In this document: positions 12,585 through 24,503 of the stretch, one piece after another
Layout: each line of letters opens with the position of its first letter
Numbering within the stretch: position 1 is the first letter of the stretch
Assembly (NCBI RefSeq): GCF_016545825.1
Contig: NC_052614.1
Location: forward strand, 27,925,669-27,989,668
DNA length: 64,000 nt
Direction of reading: 5' to 3'
Source: Eucalyptus grandis
Taxonomy: Eukaryota > Streptophyta > Magnoliopsida > Myrtales > Myrtaceae
Notes under the pieces: generated by a model
Databases searched by the model: none
What the model saw: only the letters and a program-made list of their open reading frames with translations
Told to the model about the DNA's origin: nothing
Position numbers and translations under genes: made by a program

Positions 12585-13937
12585 CTATTGAAAATTTTTT
12601 GAAATATTTGATAAGTCAGTTTTTAAAAAAACATTTTCTTTTAAAAGATTATCTTCATTTTCTTTAAGAGTGGAAACAATCAAGTCTAGACTTTTAACTC
12701 TTTCTACTAAAACGTTTTCCTTTTGTTTTAAAGCTGAGTTTTCTTTTTTCAGTTCGGAAATTCTTTTGAGAGAAGTCTTAAGACTAAAACACAGTTCATC
12801 AATGTATTTAGAAACTTTGACAGGAATTTTAAAATTACTTGCCTCAAATTCACCGTCCGAGTCTCGATCCAGAGTCCGAGTCCGATTGTGCCATCGGACA
12901 TAGATTGGCATATTCATTATCACTTTCTTCACACTCGTATCACTCCAGGTTTCAGCTTGAGAGCTTTTCGAAATTTTTCAGCTTTTCCTCTCTTCTTCTT
13001 CAAAAGAGGACAGGTTGGGTCTCGATGCGTCCCTTTTTCTTACATTCAAAGCGGACTACATCTTTGTTTGGTTCCTCATCATCAACCGACTTGGTCTCGC
13101 TGTCTTTGAAAGCTTTGTTTCTTTGAGTTGAACCTTCTTCCTTTTCTATTTAGTTTTCTGAATCTTCTTATCATGAGAGCAAGCTCCTCATCGTCCATAT
13201 CATCTTCAATCTATATCATCGAATCATCATTTGATTTTAATGCAATGGATTTCTTACCTTTTGGATCTTCATCTTCATTGATCCGTTCCACTTCATAAGA
13301 CTGAAGAGTTCCAATCGCTCGTCGACGAGATAGTGGCATAATTCTTTGCGTCTCTCTTATCGAAGTTTTTATGTGATTCCAATCCTTGGAGAGTCCACGC
13401 AGTAGCTTGTTTACCTTCATGGGATCAGAAATTGGTTGACCTTGATTTTCAAGACCATTCACAATATTTGTAAAACGACTAAACATGTCAGTTATAGATT
13501 CTCCTGGTTTCATTCTGAAGGTTTCGTATTGACCGAGAAGAATGTTGATTCTTGTTTCCTTCACTCGATCTGTTCCTTCATAGGTGATATGCAATCTGTC
13601 CCAAACTTCTTTTGTTGTAACACAAGAAGATATTCTATTATATTCAGTTGGTGACAAAGCACAATATAAGGAGTAAATTGCTTTTGCATCGAGTGCTTGT
13701 CTCTTGATTATCTCTTCCTTAGTCATTTCGCTGGTCTCATCGTTTCTTTCCCTCTTTCGAGACGATGCAAGTGGTAGGAGTAATTCCTTTTTCTACAACG
13801 TCCCATTCTAGAGGATCCTTTGATCGTAGGAAAGCTTTCATCTTGTTCTTCCAGATGTTGTAATCCTTTCCATCAAAGTAGGGTGGTATGGTATTGCTTT
13901 GCCCTTCCATCAGCCCTGGTGCTAGCATACTAGCCAT
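12585..13937 (-). pseudogene. gag of the SIRE-like element, frameshifted
   Basis: The start codon at 13937 opens MASMLAPGLMEGQS and YFDGKDYNIWKNKM, the usual N-terminus of copia gag. A one-base shift in an A-run near 13740 moves the reading to 13211-13726, which carries the UBN2-type gag domain (ALSPTEYNRISSC, EVWDRLHITYEGT, FRMKPGESITDMFSRF). A stop at 13211 and more breaks follow. The coiled-coil-rich stretch at 12585-12932 (SELKKENSALKQKE) precedes the zinc knuckle. Confidence 0.88.
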
Positions 13938-13985
13938 GGATCTTTTACTACGAAGTAAAACACTTCAAATAAAATAAGTACACAG

Positions 13986-13997
13986 GCTCTGATACCA
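13986..13997 (-). other. Primer-binding site, initiator tRNA-Met
   Basis: Minus strand TGGTATCAGAGC lies two bases inside the 5' LTR end, the standard copia primer site complementary to the 3' end of initiator tRNA-Met. Confidence 0.93.
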
Positions 13998-13999
13998 AT

Positions 14000-14911
14000 T
14001 GATATTGCTAGTATGAGTACCTAGAGGGGGGTGAATAGGTATATAAAAGATTTTTCTTCAACAATTGCACAATACTAGACAATTGATGGATTTGAGACAA
14101 ACGATAATCAAAGTAAGACTGAGAGAAGAGAAAATTGAACACGCGGTTTATAGTGGTTCGGCTTATATCAAGCCTACGTCCACTCTTCTTCACTGACAGC
14201 CTATTGGCTGGATTCCACTATGAACAAAAGAGAAGTTACAGCACAGCTTTGCCTTGATTCCACAAAGTGTAGATGTTCTACCACACCTCCTCAAGATTTC
14301 TCACAAATATAGACTCTTTTTGTATACAAGTATTCGCTCAAAGGAATTGTCTAAACAAAAAGGAGCTTCAGACTTTGGAATTCTTCTATCGTGCACTCCT
14401 TGAACAACTAAGACCGTCTTCCTTATATACTCCTTTATGCCATCATACCCGTTGGCACTTACCAAAGGAATTCCTCCAATCTACCCGTTGGACGGAATCA
14501 ATTAGAAAGATTGTTTAAAGCTATTAAAGGAACGTGTTGATAGCCCATCAATCATGTTCGCCCATACAATTAGGATCTCGGTTTCCATAAGTAGAACCTT
14601 CCAATAATATTTAGGTAATCACCGGATCTTCAATTATCGAGTCAATCTTCGATCAATCAAAGGACTCCGTTATGTCTTTTCCAGCCACGAGATCTTCTCC
14701 AGTTGATAAGGTTAAATCCTTAACGAAACATCCAGTTACTGGATAACATTTCTTCAACGGATTAGAGACACAATGAGGATAGACTTTGAGTCTTGAGTCC
14801 GGCTGTCCGGAGGTCTTCGGACTTTAAACAATAGAGTCTACAAGCCTTTCGGGACTAGGCGATGGGAACGTTTTGTCAACTTCAAAACACTTCAAGAAGA
14901 TTTCTCCAACA
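14000..14911 (-). repeat. 5' LTR of the SIRE-like element
   Basis: Pairs with 5350-6246. In element orientation it begins TGTTGGAGAAATCTTC at 14911 and ends CAATATCA at 14000. It contains the TATATAAGG promoter box near 14425. Confidence 0.92.
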
Positions 14912-14916
14912 TCTTG

Positions 14917-15195
14917 TCCCTCTCTCCTCTCCTCTCCTCTCCTCTCCCTAGCCACGTCTCCGTTGCCACAACACAACCTTACCGTTGCTGCTGCTGCCAC
15001 TACGGTCACCGTGCCTTGACCACAATCGCCCTCTCTCTCCACCCCGACAAATAGGCGCTTGATGAGAGAGAAAGCAGCCATTAGCCACTTCATGAGCAGG
15101 GCAGCGAAACGATGAGCGGCCATTGATGAGAGAGAAAGCAGAGGATTCGAAGAAGGAAAGAAGAAGAGGCAAACTGGGCGGGCGAAGACACCACA
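14917..15195. other. Pentanucleotide repeat and GC-rich spacer
   Basis: A (CTCTC)-type pentamer array lies at about 14920-14950, followed by 250 bp of moderately GC-rich sequence. The minus-strand open frames (14824-15289) are low-complexity and cross the LTR boundary, so I do not call a gene. Confidence 0.5.
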
Positions 15196-16529
15196 AGTGC
15201 CATAACTTCGTAAGACGCACACTTAAGTGCGCCATAACTTCAAAATGGTGCGGCACAGTCTTGTACCACTTTTTTCTCGAGTGGGACACTTAAGTGCCAC
15301 CTCCGGCGACCCTCGCGAAATCCTACGTGGCAATATTTTATTATTTTTTTCTTTCACGTGGCTCACCTGAGACTCCAAATCAGCATAAAAATTAAAAAAA
15401 AAAATTAAAAAATTAAAAGTTTTAATTTTAAAAATTTCAATTTCAAAAAATTAAATTTTTTTTTAAAAAATAAGAAAATTTTAAAAATTTTAAAAATTTT
15501 TAAAAAAGAAATTTTAAAAATTAAAAAAATATATAAAAATAAAATTTTTTAAAAATTTTAAAAAATTTAAAAATAAAAAATTTTAAAAAATTAAAAAATA
15601 AAAATTTTAAAAATTTTAAAAAATAAAAATTTTTAAAAATTAAAAAATTAAAAAAATTTTAAAAATTTTTTAAAATTAAAAAAATTAAAAAAATTAAAAA
15701 ATTAAAAAAATTTTAATTTAAAAATATTTAAAAATTTAAAAAATTAAAAAATTTTAATTTAAAAAAATTTTAAAAATAAAAAAAGAAATTTAAAAAATTT
15801 TAATTTAAAAAAATTTTAAAAAAATAAAAAATAAGAAAATTTTAAAAATTTTAATTTTAAAAATTTTAAAAAATTTTAAAAATAAGAAAATTTTAAAAAT
15901 TTTAATTTTAAAAGATTTTAAAAATTTAAAAAAATTAAAAAATTTAGAAAAAGGGGGAGGTGGCGGCGGTGAGGGAGCCGCCGGCGGCAAGGAGCCGCCC
16001 CGTTCGGCCTCCCACCCCCCTTTTAAAACTTTTTATAATTTTAATTTTTTTTTTAAATTTTCTTAATTTTTAAAAATGTAAAATTTTCTTAATTTAAAAA
16101 AAATTTAAAATTTTCTTAATTTTTTTAAATTTTTTAAATTTTTCTTAAATTTTTAAAATTTTTCTTAATTTTTAAAATTTTTAAAATTTTCTTAATTTTT
16201 AAAATTTTTCTTAATTTTTTAAAATTTTTAAAATTTTTCTTATTTTTTTTAAATTTTTGAATATTTTAAATCTAATTTAATTAATTTATATACTATTATT
16301 TACACATAGACGCGAAACGGCGTCGTTTTGCATTTTCTCCGCCACGTCGCGTCTTGCAAAACGACGCCGTTTTGGACCGAGCTCATGGAAAGTCGCCACG
16401 TCAGCCATTTGGCCGGATTTTCGCCGGAGTGGCACTTAAGTGTCCCATTTTACTCCGATGATGGCACTTAAGTGTACCATTTTAAAGTTATGGCACTTAA
16501 GTGTCCGACGCGTCTTGAGTTATGGCACT
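15196..16529. mobile_element. AT-rich foldback element with about 120-bp inverted ends
   Basis: The left end (15196-15315) and right end (16415-16529, reverse-complemented) share agtgccataact, acttaagtgcc, ataactt-aaaatgg and gggacacttaagtgcca blocks in the same order. They therefore form long imperfect terminal inverted repeats. The palindrome CACTTAAGTG occurs five times (15220, 15287, 16433, 16465, 16494). The interior is almost pure A/T runs (15380-15950 and 16020-16290) around a GC-rich island (15955-16020). An 18-bp perfect hairpin lies at 16315-16332 / 16355-16372. No target duplication or transposase was found, so the superfamily is unknown. Confidence 0.7.
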
Positions 16530-16589
16530 CCGGAGTCCTCACCTCAGCAAAACTGAAATCTAGAAATCGAAATCCTAACCCAAAATTCG

Positions 16590-17260
16590 TTTCTTTTTAT
16601 GTAGTGAGCGCCAAAAGGCTATTCCCATGGGAGAGAGAATCTATTCATAAGAAAGCGTTACTTCATCCCCCGTGTCCTCTGTGCGAACAACCCCGAAAAC
16701 CGTAGAGCATCTCTTCCTTTTGTGCCACTGGACGGAAGCATCGTGATCGGACCCGAGACTGAAAGTACAGATTTCGCATCCGGATATTACTAGAATGGAC
16801 AAAAATGGGTGTCGCAATTTCTTTGAGTCAAGAACTGACTTGTCATCTAATTACGGAGGAGCCCGTCGGTGCTCTGGGGTTTCTCCGGAAAGCCCGAACT
16901 GCCATCATCTTCCGCTTCCGACGGCCTGATCCGAGTTCAATTGTTGATGCTGCTCTTGCAATGACCATTTCATGAGATGGAACCCAGGTGTCGAAACACG
17001 AAAGAAAAAAGAGAGTAAACAAACTTGTCGAGTGGATTCCGCCAGCAAGGGTCTCTGAAGTTCGATCTGGATCGAAGATGGCAAAAGAAAGCTGACCCAG
17101 CTCAAGTGGGTTTGTGTGTCCGATTGTCCCCGTGACGCAAATCAACTGATAGATTGAATCGCCAAAGCCTATCGCAAACGGTCCCGCTTAAGCCCCCGTG
17201 AACTCTGCTCTGACATTGTTGCTTAATGAAATGACTTGTTGTGAGTGGATGGGCTTTCCT
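16590..17260 (+). mobile_element. LINE relic, 3' part (zf-RVT and RNase H-like)
   Basis: The plus strand shows CPLCEQP followed, after a one-base shift, by VEHLFLLCHWTEAS, the zf-RVT signature of plant LINEs. Further on come IVDAALAMTIS, LVEWIPPAR and (shifted) GSLKFDLDRRWQKK, as in the C-terminal RNase H-like domain of these elements. The relic ends near 17260 at a long T/A-rich stretch. Several stops and frameshifts are present. Confidence 0.6.
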
Positions 17261-17261
17261 T

Positions 17262-20042
17262 TTTGTTTTTTTTTTTTTGGTTTTCTCTAGCGTATAAGAA
17301 ATAAGGTTAGTTATTTGTAATGGGATAGTGCTTAAATTAAGTCGACACTTGGGAGATCGAGTAACATCGACAATACTTCAAATAACTAGTTGAAGATTTC
17401 AACAATTACCTCCTCTTATTTTCTTGATTTTGAAGTTTATTTTGAATATTTTCAGGATTGCTTCTATCTAGATGAGAATTTGATGTTTATTTGATTTTTT
17501 TTATTATACGTAATGTATCTATTTTCATACTCAAAGGTTATTGAAAGGAATGGTAAATTTTTTGGCTATAATTACTCAGCTTCTTTCATTGTAGCACACA
17601 ATTGAGTCATCGAATCAAGTTTCGCTATGGAATTATCCTTTTCACATCTCTCTTTGTTCACAAACTGCGGGGCCTTCCCCCCGCTGAAACTCGCGATCAC
17701 TACGCGCAACGGTTGCGGAGCTCCGCACCAGTAGAGAGCCACAGGCCACCTCGTCACACAAAATTGAAAAGTGACGATTTGGATTGCACGTAGTGCGCCG
17801 AATCGCACGGCTGCACCGAATAACTCCCCCCGGCCGGTGGGCCATCCCTTCGACATAGAAGCCGAGCCTGTACGTTCGGCTGGTGGTGGGGCCCACCAAG
17901 GGTGCATGCATTGCATTTGCGATTGGTGGGAGGGGAAGCCCCTCGCGCCGACCGCATCTGGCTGGTGGCCATCTCCATCTCGACTGGCTGCGCGTTTGGT
18001 GGTGTACTTCCCATTTCGTTGCCTTTCGGGATATCGACCGGTTCATTTCATTAGAATCGATGTCGAGTCCACGACATCCATTGGATACGACATGAAAAAT
18101 TCTCGGATTCGCGTTGAATAGAAAGGCGTCTCGTCCCTTGAAAGACAGCTAAGTGGCTTAGCTCATTCATGACGTCAAAAACAATTATATGCCCTCTTAA
18201 AATAAAATAAAATAACCTTAATAATTCGTTCATGAATTGAATGGGATTTAATAAAGACCTTGACGGTAGTCATGTTTAGCATTTGCTAGTGTCCATTCTT
18301 TGGAAAGATATTTCTAGCAAAAACACATGACAAAATTGCACATATATACTTTAATTGATGCCATCTTTATATTCAACACCATACTTATATTTGTATCTAT
18401 TGAGGTGTATGCATGGAATCAATTTGCAAATCAACTGCATCTTGGTAGGTGTGGGATCAAGGTATAGTTGGTGCTAGTCTACTCAAAACTTCCTTCGCAC
18501 CTATTTTTTCAGTAAACAAGACTTTTGTAAATCTCGAGATATGTTTTTGGTAGAAAGTAAAGAGATGCTACCACATAGTCCTATGTCGGGGGATCATCAA
18601 AAGAGAGTTCAAGTCCGAACCCATTCATGATATCTAGTTCAAATTTCTGCAACTTAAATTTAAATTTAATGAACTAATTAAGATATGCAAACTGCTCCAT
18701 CTCATATTAAATTTATTAAGTTGGACTTCTCCAACACTTTTTCCCATTGGCTCTTTAACAATCTCCTCCTAAGCATGCTTCTCTAATCCATATTTGCTTA
18801 TGACATCTTATTTTAACATGAAGTTCCACATTATTGCTATGTATTGCAACAACAGTAATGGCAAACTCAAGGTCGCTTTGCTCTAGTTGCCTCTTTTAGA
18901 TAAACTATAATGGCCATTTCCACGTGAAACTGCATTGACCATGAGATGAACAGTAAATGCTAGATACATTCTCATAAGAAGATTACCAAAAGAAAGCTCA
19001 AGTCCAAACTCTTTAACATATCCAATCATATTCACCTTTGCTAAAAAATTTAAGATAATAAGTATGGGCCAACTATTATATATTAATTGCTCTAGATTAT
19101 GCTAAATTTTCGATATTGAACTTTTTTAACACTACTAACACGTGCGCTTTAAGATCCAAGGTGAAGAAAACCTCTTAGAAAATGTGAGAGATATGAAGAC
19201 ATTTATTAAAATAGGTTTACTAATAGACTCATTTATATATTCGGAAGCAATTTGTCATGTGACCTATAGCGTACCAATTTTGTATTGAGATATTGTTCAG
19301 AAAGTTATAAATCTATTATCTAGCGGTTAAACCAATCATAAATTATTTAATTTGGCAAATTCTATCCTAAACCCTTTTTAAAATTTGTCAATCTAGTTCT
19401 TTGAGTTAATTTTGATTGGAAATCACCAATGTGGAGGCTAGCTGTTTTGCATGGCATGATCGGCATGATTTGAACAATTTTCGCAATTTTTTATATTTTT
19501 TGAATCTTTTCTCTTTTTCTTTTCTTTTTCTTTTTTTCCTCTTCCTTTGCTAGTTCAAGATCTGATGACTGGCAAAGAGAAGGAAAAAAAAGAAAAAGAA
19601 AAAATAATTTTCTTGAGAATTTATAAAAATTGTCAACGTTATTGTCAGTTGTACTATGTCAGATGGCAATACTAATTGGACTATCATATTAGCGATTTTT
19701 AAACACGGACCACATTGAAAAAATTTCGAAATGTTTAGCATTAAATTGGCTAAATTCAAAAATTTAAAACTCAATTAGCCGCTTTATAATATGTTTAAAT
19801 TTTCAGCACCCCACATGAGTCGCCAATCAACTAAAAAAGTGCGGAGCATTCAGCCAAACTTTGCACAACTAAAATTGCAGCCGCAAAAAAGATCTGATTT
19901 TTTATTTTTATTGCATCACCAAAAAATCTGTCTGTACGTCTCTTGTCTGCGATAACCGAATCAATATTCACATTCGTAGAAAAAGAAAACGAATCAATTG
20001 AATCAGAACCCTCGGATTGAACAAAAAGAATCATCCAAGAAC
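17262..20042. other. Intergenic; GC-rich block and MITE-like repeat
   Basis: The block 17650-18120 is unusually GC-rich for the region and open in several frames on both strands, but the peptides match nothing I know and are compositionally odd, so I do not call a gene. About 19375-19790 has imperfect inverted ends (the 'aatttagtcc'-type plant MITE pattern, with an AT/CT-rich middle), but I could not define its edges or a target duplication. Nothing else is seen. Confidence 0.4.
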
Positions 20043-20560
20043 TCTGCTCTGTTCCAAGCTATGCTGACTCTGCTTTCGGAATTGGGACGAACTCCGATCA
20101 TCGAACGGTTACCCAACCCTTGGAATGTTCCCAATTAGGCCTCTGGTGGCTCACCAACTCGCCTTCCCGATCCATCACCGATGAAGAATCCGACGAGATC
20201 TCCAACGCAGCAGCATCCTCTCTAATGAATGACGGATCAGAATCCATCTCCGAGGGAGGCGAAAGCAAGGCCGATTCCCAGCTCATTCTTGAACGTTGCA
20301 TCGAAACCCAATCTTGGAAATCGAAGTGACACCTCGGAGAGGAATCTGCGAATTTGACTCCTCCGCAATCTCCTATGACCTTCTCATCGTTGATGCAGTC
20401 GAGGGCGAGGAAGGGGTGCTTCATGAGCATACGGGCGGTCTACCTCTTCTTCGGGTTCTTTGCGAAGCACTTCATCAAGAAATGGCCTACGAACTGAAGA
20501 GCACGAATTGCCGCGGCGATACGTGCTTCCCGAAAATCTTCATGGCGTCTTCTGACGCTT
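20043..20560 (-). pseudogene. MAPKKK-like kinase fragment (C-terminal end)
   Basis: The minus strand encodes FLMKCFAKNPKKR, a TAG, then TARMLMKHPFLALDC. This is subdomain XI at the end of plant MEKK-class MAP kinase kinase kinases (usually ..KDPxxRWTAxxLLxHPF). The TAG stands where Trp is conserved. Downstream come a DSSPRCHFDFQDWVS segment and a Ser-rich tail ending WVTVR near 20098, resembling the C-terminal tail of the MAPKKK17/18 type. No ATP-binding or catalytic loop is found upstream (20560-20640 loses similarity), so only the last part of the gene is present and no intron is visible. A truncated or retrocopied pseudogene is likely. Confidence 0.6.
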
Positions 20561-21937
20561 AAACCCCACCCCCAAATGCATCGGATGGACCACGTTAACT
20601 TGGTTGTCGGATGAGCGCGAGCTGAGAGTCCGGCCACGTTTGGACTGTCTTACTCATGCCATTGTATATTGCTTTACATTAATGGTACGATTTTTTTTTT
20701 CCCATTTGAAGTAGTTTTTCTAACAGAAAGAAAAAAAAAATCGACCAAAAAAACATATGGAAAGTTATTCGAAAACTACTAAATTAATTATAAAACCTAT
20801 TTGGTAAACAATCATGTCCATCAAATTAACTATGTCGATAATCATGATGCTAATACTTATTTGTGTAGGGTTTGCAATACCTTACTATAATAGTATATCT
20901 TTTAATATAATTTCATTGGCCTACGAGGTGGTGATTTGATTAATTCCTACCTAGGGTTTTTTTACCTCATCAAGATGAAAAAAATAAAATAAAAAATAGT
21001 AACTTTTCCCTCTCTTTTTCCCCCTCATTTGGTGTTTCATTAGTCCCGATGTATTTCTAAGCCAAGAACCCACAAAAAAGAAACCCTAGTCCTCATATAT
21101 TTTTGGTAGCATGGATTTTCAATCATTTGACGATTACCTTATGGCCAAACACCAAGAAGAGGCATGTCAGGGCTAAAGAGGTGGGGAAGGCGCGTAAAGC
21201 CCAAAAGGAAGGGGCGAAAATTGATAGTTTCCTTTGGCCTAATTATTTATGACACTTTGAAACGTCTCCCAATTTTTATTTTTATTTTTATCTACCTTAC
21301 TCTACTCTGTCCTATCTCAATTGATTCTATACCTTAGATGTCGAGAGTCTAGTAAAGATTTGGAATTTTCTTAAATAAGGCCCATTCTATTATTAATGTT
21401 ATTGTGTAAGTTCTACTTTTAATTTTCATGTATTTTTCACTTATGTACCTTTGTAATATATGCACCTTATGCTTTGTCCCCCAGTTTGACCAGTTGAACC
21501 TAGTGAAGAGCACTGAACCGGACAAGAGGCCGGGTGCAATGCCCCTTTTGCAAAGATTTTTTCATTCTCCAATATTGTTTTCAATATATGAAATTGTGGT
21601 GTACCACCAAGGAAATCTAGATTTATTATTATTTTTTATTTTTTTTGAAGAAAATTAAAGAACTAATGTTAGGACTAAATATACTCCAAAGGGCCAGAGC
21701 CCTAGGTGTAGAATGTAGACTGTATCTGGAGCATGAAGTGCTTAACAATTTTCATAGATCTATCAGTAGAAAATGGAACATGAGAATAGATAATTTCTAA
21801 ATAGATCAAAGTACTCATGATTCACATGTTTGTTTGATATACATAATCACAAAGTGGAGAGAGTCTTTATGTTATATGCTCCTTCGATTACAAGCTTTTT
21901 CAAACATGGTAGACTGAGAGGTCATGATGGCTTTGAG
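20561..21937. other. Intergenic, downstream of TNL A
   Basis: AT-rich DNA with homopolymer runs. No coding signal or repeat boundary could be supported. It includes the 3' flank of the TNL A LRR exon. Confidence 0.5.
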
Positions 21938-23503
21938 CTACACTTCTCCCAGGGGATTACCTCTGGAACAACATTCAATGTCGCAGTATTCCAGCTTCTT
22001 CAAATTGGATAGATCAGGTAAACTTTGCAAGGAACTACAACCTCCAATGGTGATTGATTGTAGTGATTCCAGTCCATCAAGACCTTGAATCTTGGCCAAT
22101 TTTTGACAGCTCCACAGAAACAGGTCCTTCAAATATTTTAAGTTGGATAAGGTGGGTAATGTATGAAGGAGGGAGCAAAGTTCAATCGACAACACTTGTA
22201 GATTCTCTAGTCTTTCAAGCCCACTGAGATTGCCAAACTCACAGGAGGAAAGTTTCAGGCACTGTAATGATCTTAAACCTTCGAGGCCTTGAATATTGGG
22301 TATCCCAAAACTGAGCCTTAACTCCAACAATTTCTGCAAGTTAGAAAGATCTATACTTTGTAGAACGCTACAGTGGGAAACTGTAAGTTTGCTCAAACTA
22401 GAGGGAAGCAGCCCAATGTGCCGTAGGTTCTTACAGCGGACAAGTAGAAGTTCTTTCAGGCAATAAAGGTGATCCAAATCCGATGGTATGCTGGTGATGC
22501 TTGGAAGTTCCAATCTTAAGTACTCCAGTTTCAATAGTTTCCTAATCCACCATGGGTTGTAACTTCTATCCATTTCCATAGCTGTGATGGACGTTAAGGT
22601 GGGAAAACTCAATTTCAAATTTCTTAGATTCGACGTGTCCAAAACTGCTGCTACTAAAGAGAGACATAAACTTATTAAACTTGGGGGGAGCTCTGGTACT
22701 ATCTTCACATGAGTTTCTGTCAATTTAAAAATTTTCAAGAAACATAGTCTTACAATATCATTGGGAATCGTTTGTAATGCCAAACAATCCTCTCCATGAA
22801 TCTCTTCCAATTTCTCCCACATCCCAATTGTTGCCGGTAGATTTGTTATGCAACTTCTGTTCATCTTCAAGACTTTCAAGTTCTTAAGATGAACAATCGA
22901 GCTAGGCAACTCTATAATTCCTGTGTCTGAGATATTCAATTCAACTAACGATTTCAACAACCCAATTGATTCTGGAAGTCTTGTTAGCCTTGGAGCTCCA
23001 CAAATGGACAAGCACTTGAGATTTAAAAGTGCTCTGATTGAGCTTGGGACATGCCTAATGCCTAGATTTTTTCCCCCAGATGACCAATACCTTCAATAAC
23101 TTTTTGGTGTAGAGGCCCCTCCATCCATGATATCTTTGACTTCTACATATGACCAATCCTTTCCATAAGTTCCTAGTGCAGGGTGATCTTCATCCATGAT
23201 AGCTTTGACCTCTACATATGACCAATCCTTTCCATAAGTTTCTAGTGCAGAGGTCACTCTATCCATGAAAAGCTCGGTCAAAGCTTTCAGAGAACCTAAT
23301 TTAGGCATTTCCCAGAGAGAACAACATCCATTTAGATTCAAGTGTTTCAGACGCCTTAGTTGACCAATGGATGGATCAATCCAGTTCAAATTCTCACACT
23401 CCTCAAGAATTAGTATTTCTAAGGATGAATGTGCTGATAGGTCTGGAATTATAGTTAACCTGCGGCAATATGAAAGATTAAGGACCTTCAATCTCGTAGC
23501 CAC
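21938..23503 (-). pseudogene. TNL A exon 4: leucine-rich repeats, one stop, 69-bp repeat
   Basis: Begins after acceptor TGACAG with VATRLKVLNLSYC and ends at a TGA at 21938. It encodes about 15 LRRs (for example LPESIGLLKSLVELNISDT, NLRNLKLSFPTL, LKYLKDLFLWSCQKL). In place of one LRR it has two copies of a 23-residue unit (TYGKDWSYVEVK..IMD), encoded by a 69-bp tandem repeat near 23120-23250. Just after it, TGA at 23093-23095 closes the frame. The short stretch around the stop reads open in another frame, so two small compensating indels are an alternative to a simple nonsense change. Confidence 0.85.
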
Positions 23504-23986
23504 CTGTCAAATCATAATTTTTAAGAAGTTGAATTATTAGAAACTTTGCCGAACAGGACACCAAAAATAATGTTACTCCATCAATGTAACCATAAACAAA
23601 TATCCTAAATGAAGAAAGAGCTACAGTAGATGTCATACTATACATTTTTCACTTACGTTCTCTTTATGCAACATAATTTATTGAATTTACAATAGATTTG
23701 AGTCAATCAATATTGTTTAGTCCTTATATCCTCTATTTAGTAAACGAAAGTGTATAATTAAGATTTTCAATCTAACTAATATTGGAGTTTATCGAAGTAT
23801 ATGCTCAATATGTTAGTTGAGAATTTTGATGAAAATGAGAGGAATGTAATATCCTATACATTACCAAAATGAAGATTATAAGACCTATATAGAAAAAAAC
23901 AATTAGACTTAAGTACAACCGATGTAAATTACAATCAACTTAGCCCGAAAGAGTAATCCAAATATAATCTAACATACCTCTCAAAC

Positions 23987-24503
23987 GGGAAAGCACAAAA
24001 AAAAATTCATAAACCTATAGCATTTGTATCAATTCAGTCCTAACATTTTCAATTGGACCAATTTAGTCTTAAATTTTTTCACATTAGTACCAATTTAGTT
24101 TTTCCGGCTAATTATGGCCAACTGACATTGACATGGATGCTTGTTGGTTGACGAACGCTAATGTGGCAATCTTTAAATAATTTTAATATTTTTTTTTTAA
24201 ATTTTTTAAAATTTTTTCCCAATGCCTCGCCGGCCACTATCGGAGAAGAAGCCATCATGAAGAAGAGAAGGGAAAAAAAGGGGAAAATCAATAAAAAAAT
24301 TTGAAAAAAATTATCTAAAAATTGTTACGTCAGCATTCGTCGGCCGGCCAGTGTCCGTGTCAACGTTGACTAGCTAAAATTGGTTGGAAGAACTAAATTG
24401 ATGCCAATATGAAAATGTTTAGGATTAAATTGGTCTAATTAAAAAATTTATAACTAAATTGGTATAATATCATAGGTTTAAGGCTTTTTTGATACTTTTC
24501 CCC
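23987..24503. mobile_element. Mutator-type MITE, 517 bp, 9-bp TSD CTCTCAAAC
   Basis: Lies in intron 3 of TNL A. The ends are GGGAAAG... and ...CTTTTCCC with long imperfect inverted repeats (about 170 bp per side, 'aaacctat..accaatttag..'). The 9-bp direct duplication CTCTCAAAC at 23978-23986 and 24504-24512 is perfect and is the size made by Mutator-like transposases. It has no coding capacity. Confidence 0.85.

Larger units (their letters stand above)
5350..14911 (-). mobile_element. Full-length SIRE/Maximus-like Ty1/copia retrotransposon, decayed
   Basis: A 9.56-kb element on the minus strand. The LTRs are 5350-6246 (3') and 14000-14911 (5'). The primer-binding site complements the initiator tRNA-Met end (13986-13997), and the polypurine tract is at 6248-6260. 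Reading 5' to 3' on the minus strand: gag with a CCHC knuckle, protease, integrase, reverse transcriptase, RNase H, then an extra ORF, the order of the SIRE/Maximus lineage of copia. The flanks are CCTTG (5345-5349) and TCTTG (14912-14916), a target duplication with one mismatch. By eye the two LTRs differ at about thirty places plus small indels, so the insertion is not recent. Frameshifts and stops interrupt every domain, so the copy is inactive. Confidence 0.92.

Noticed and set aside
15805..15990. Minus-strand ORF rich in Phe/Lys/Ile
   Set aside because: It lies in the A/T-run interior of the foldback element; the composition alone makes it open.
17572..18121. Overlapping ORFs on both strands in a GC-rich block
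   Set aside because: Several frames are open at once because of composition; no motif, start context or homology is visible.
20120..20562. Plus-strand ORFs
   Set aside because: Antisense to the MAPKKK-like fragment, which has recognisable motifs.
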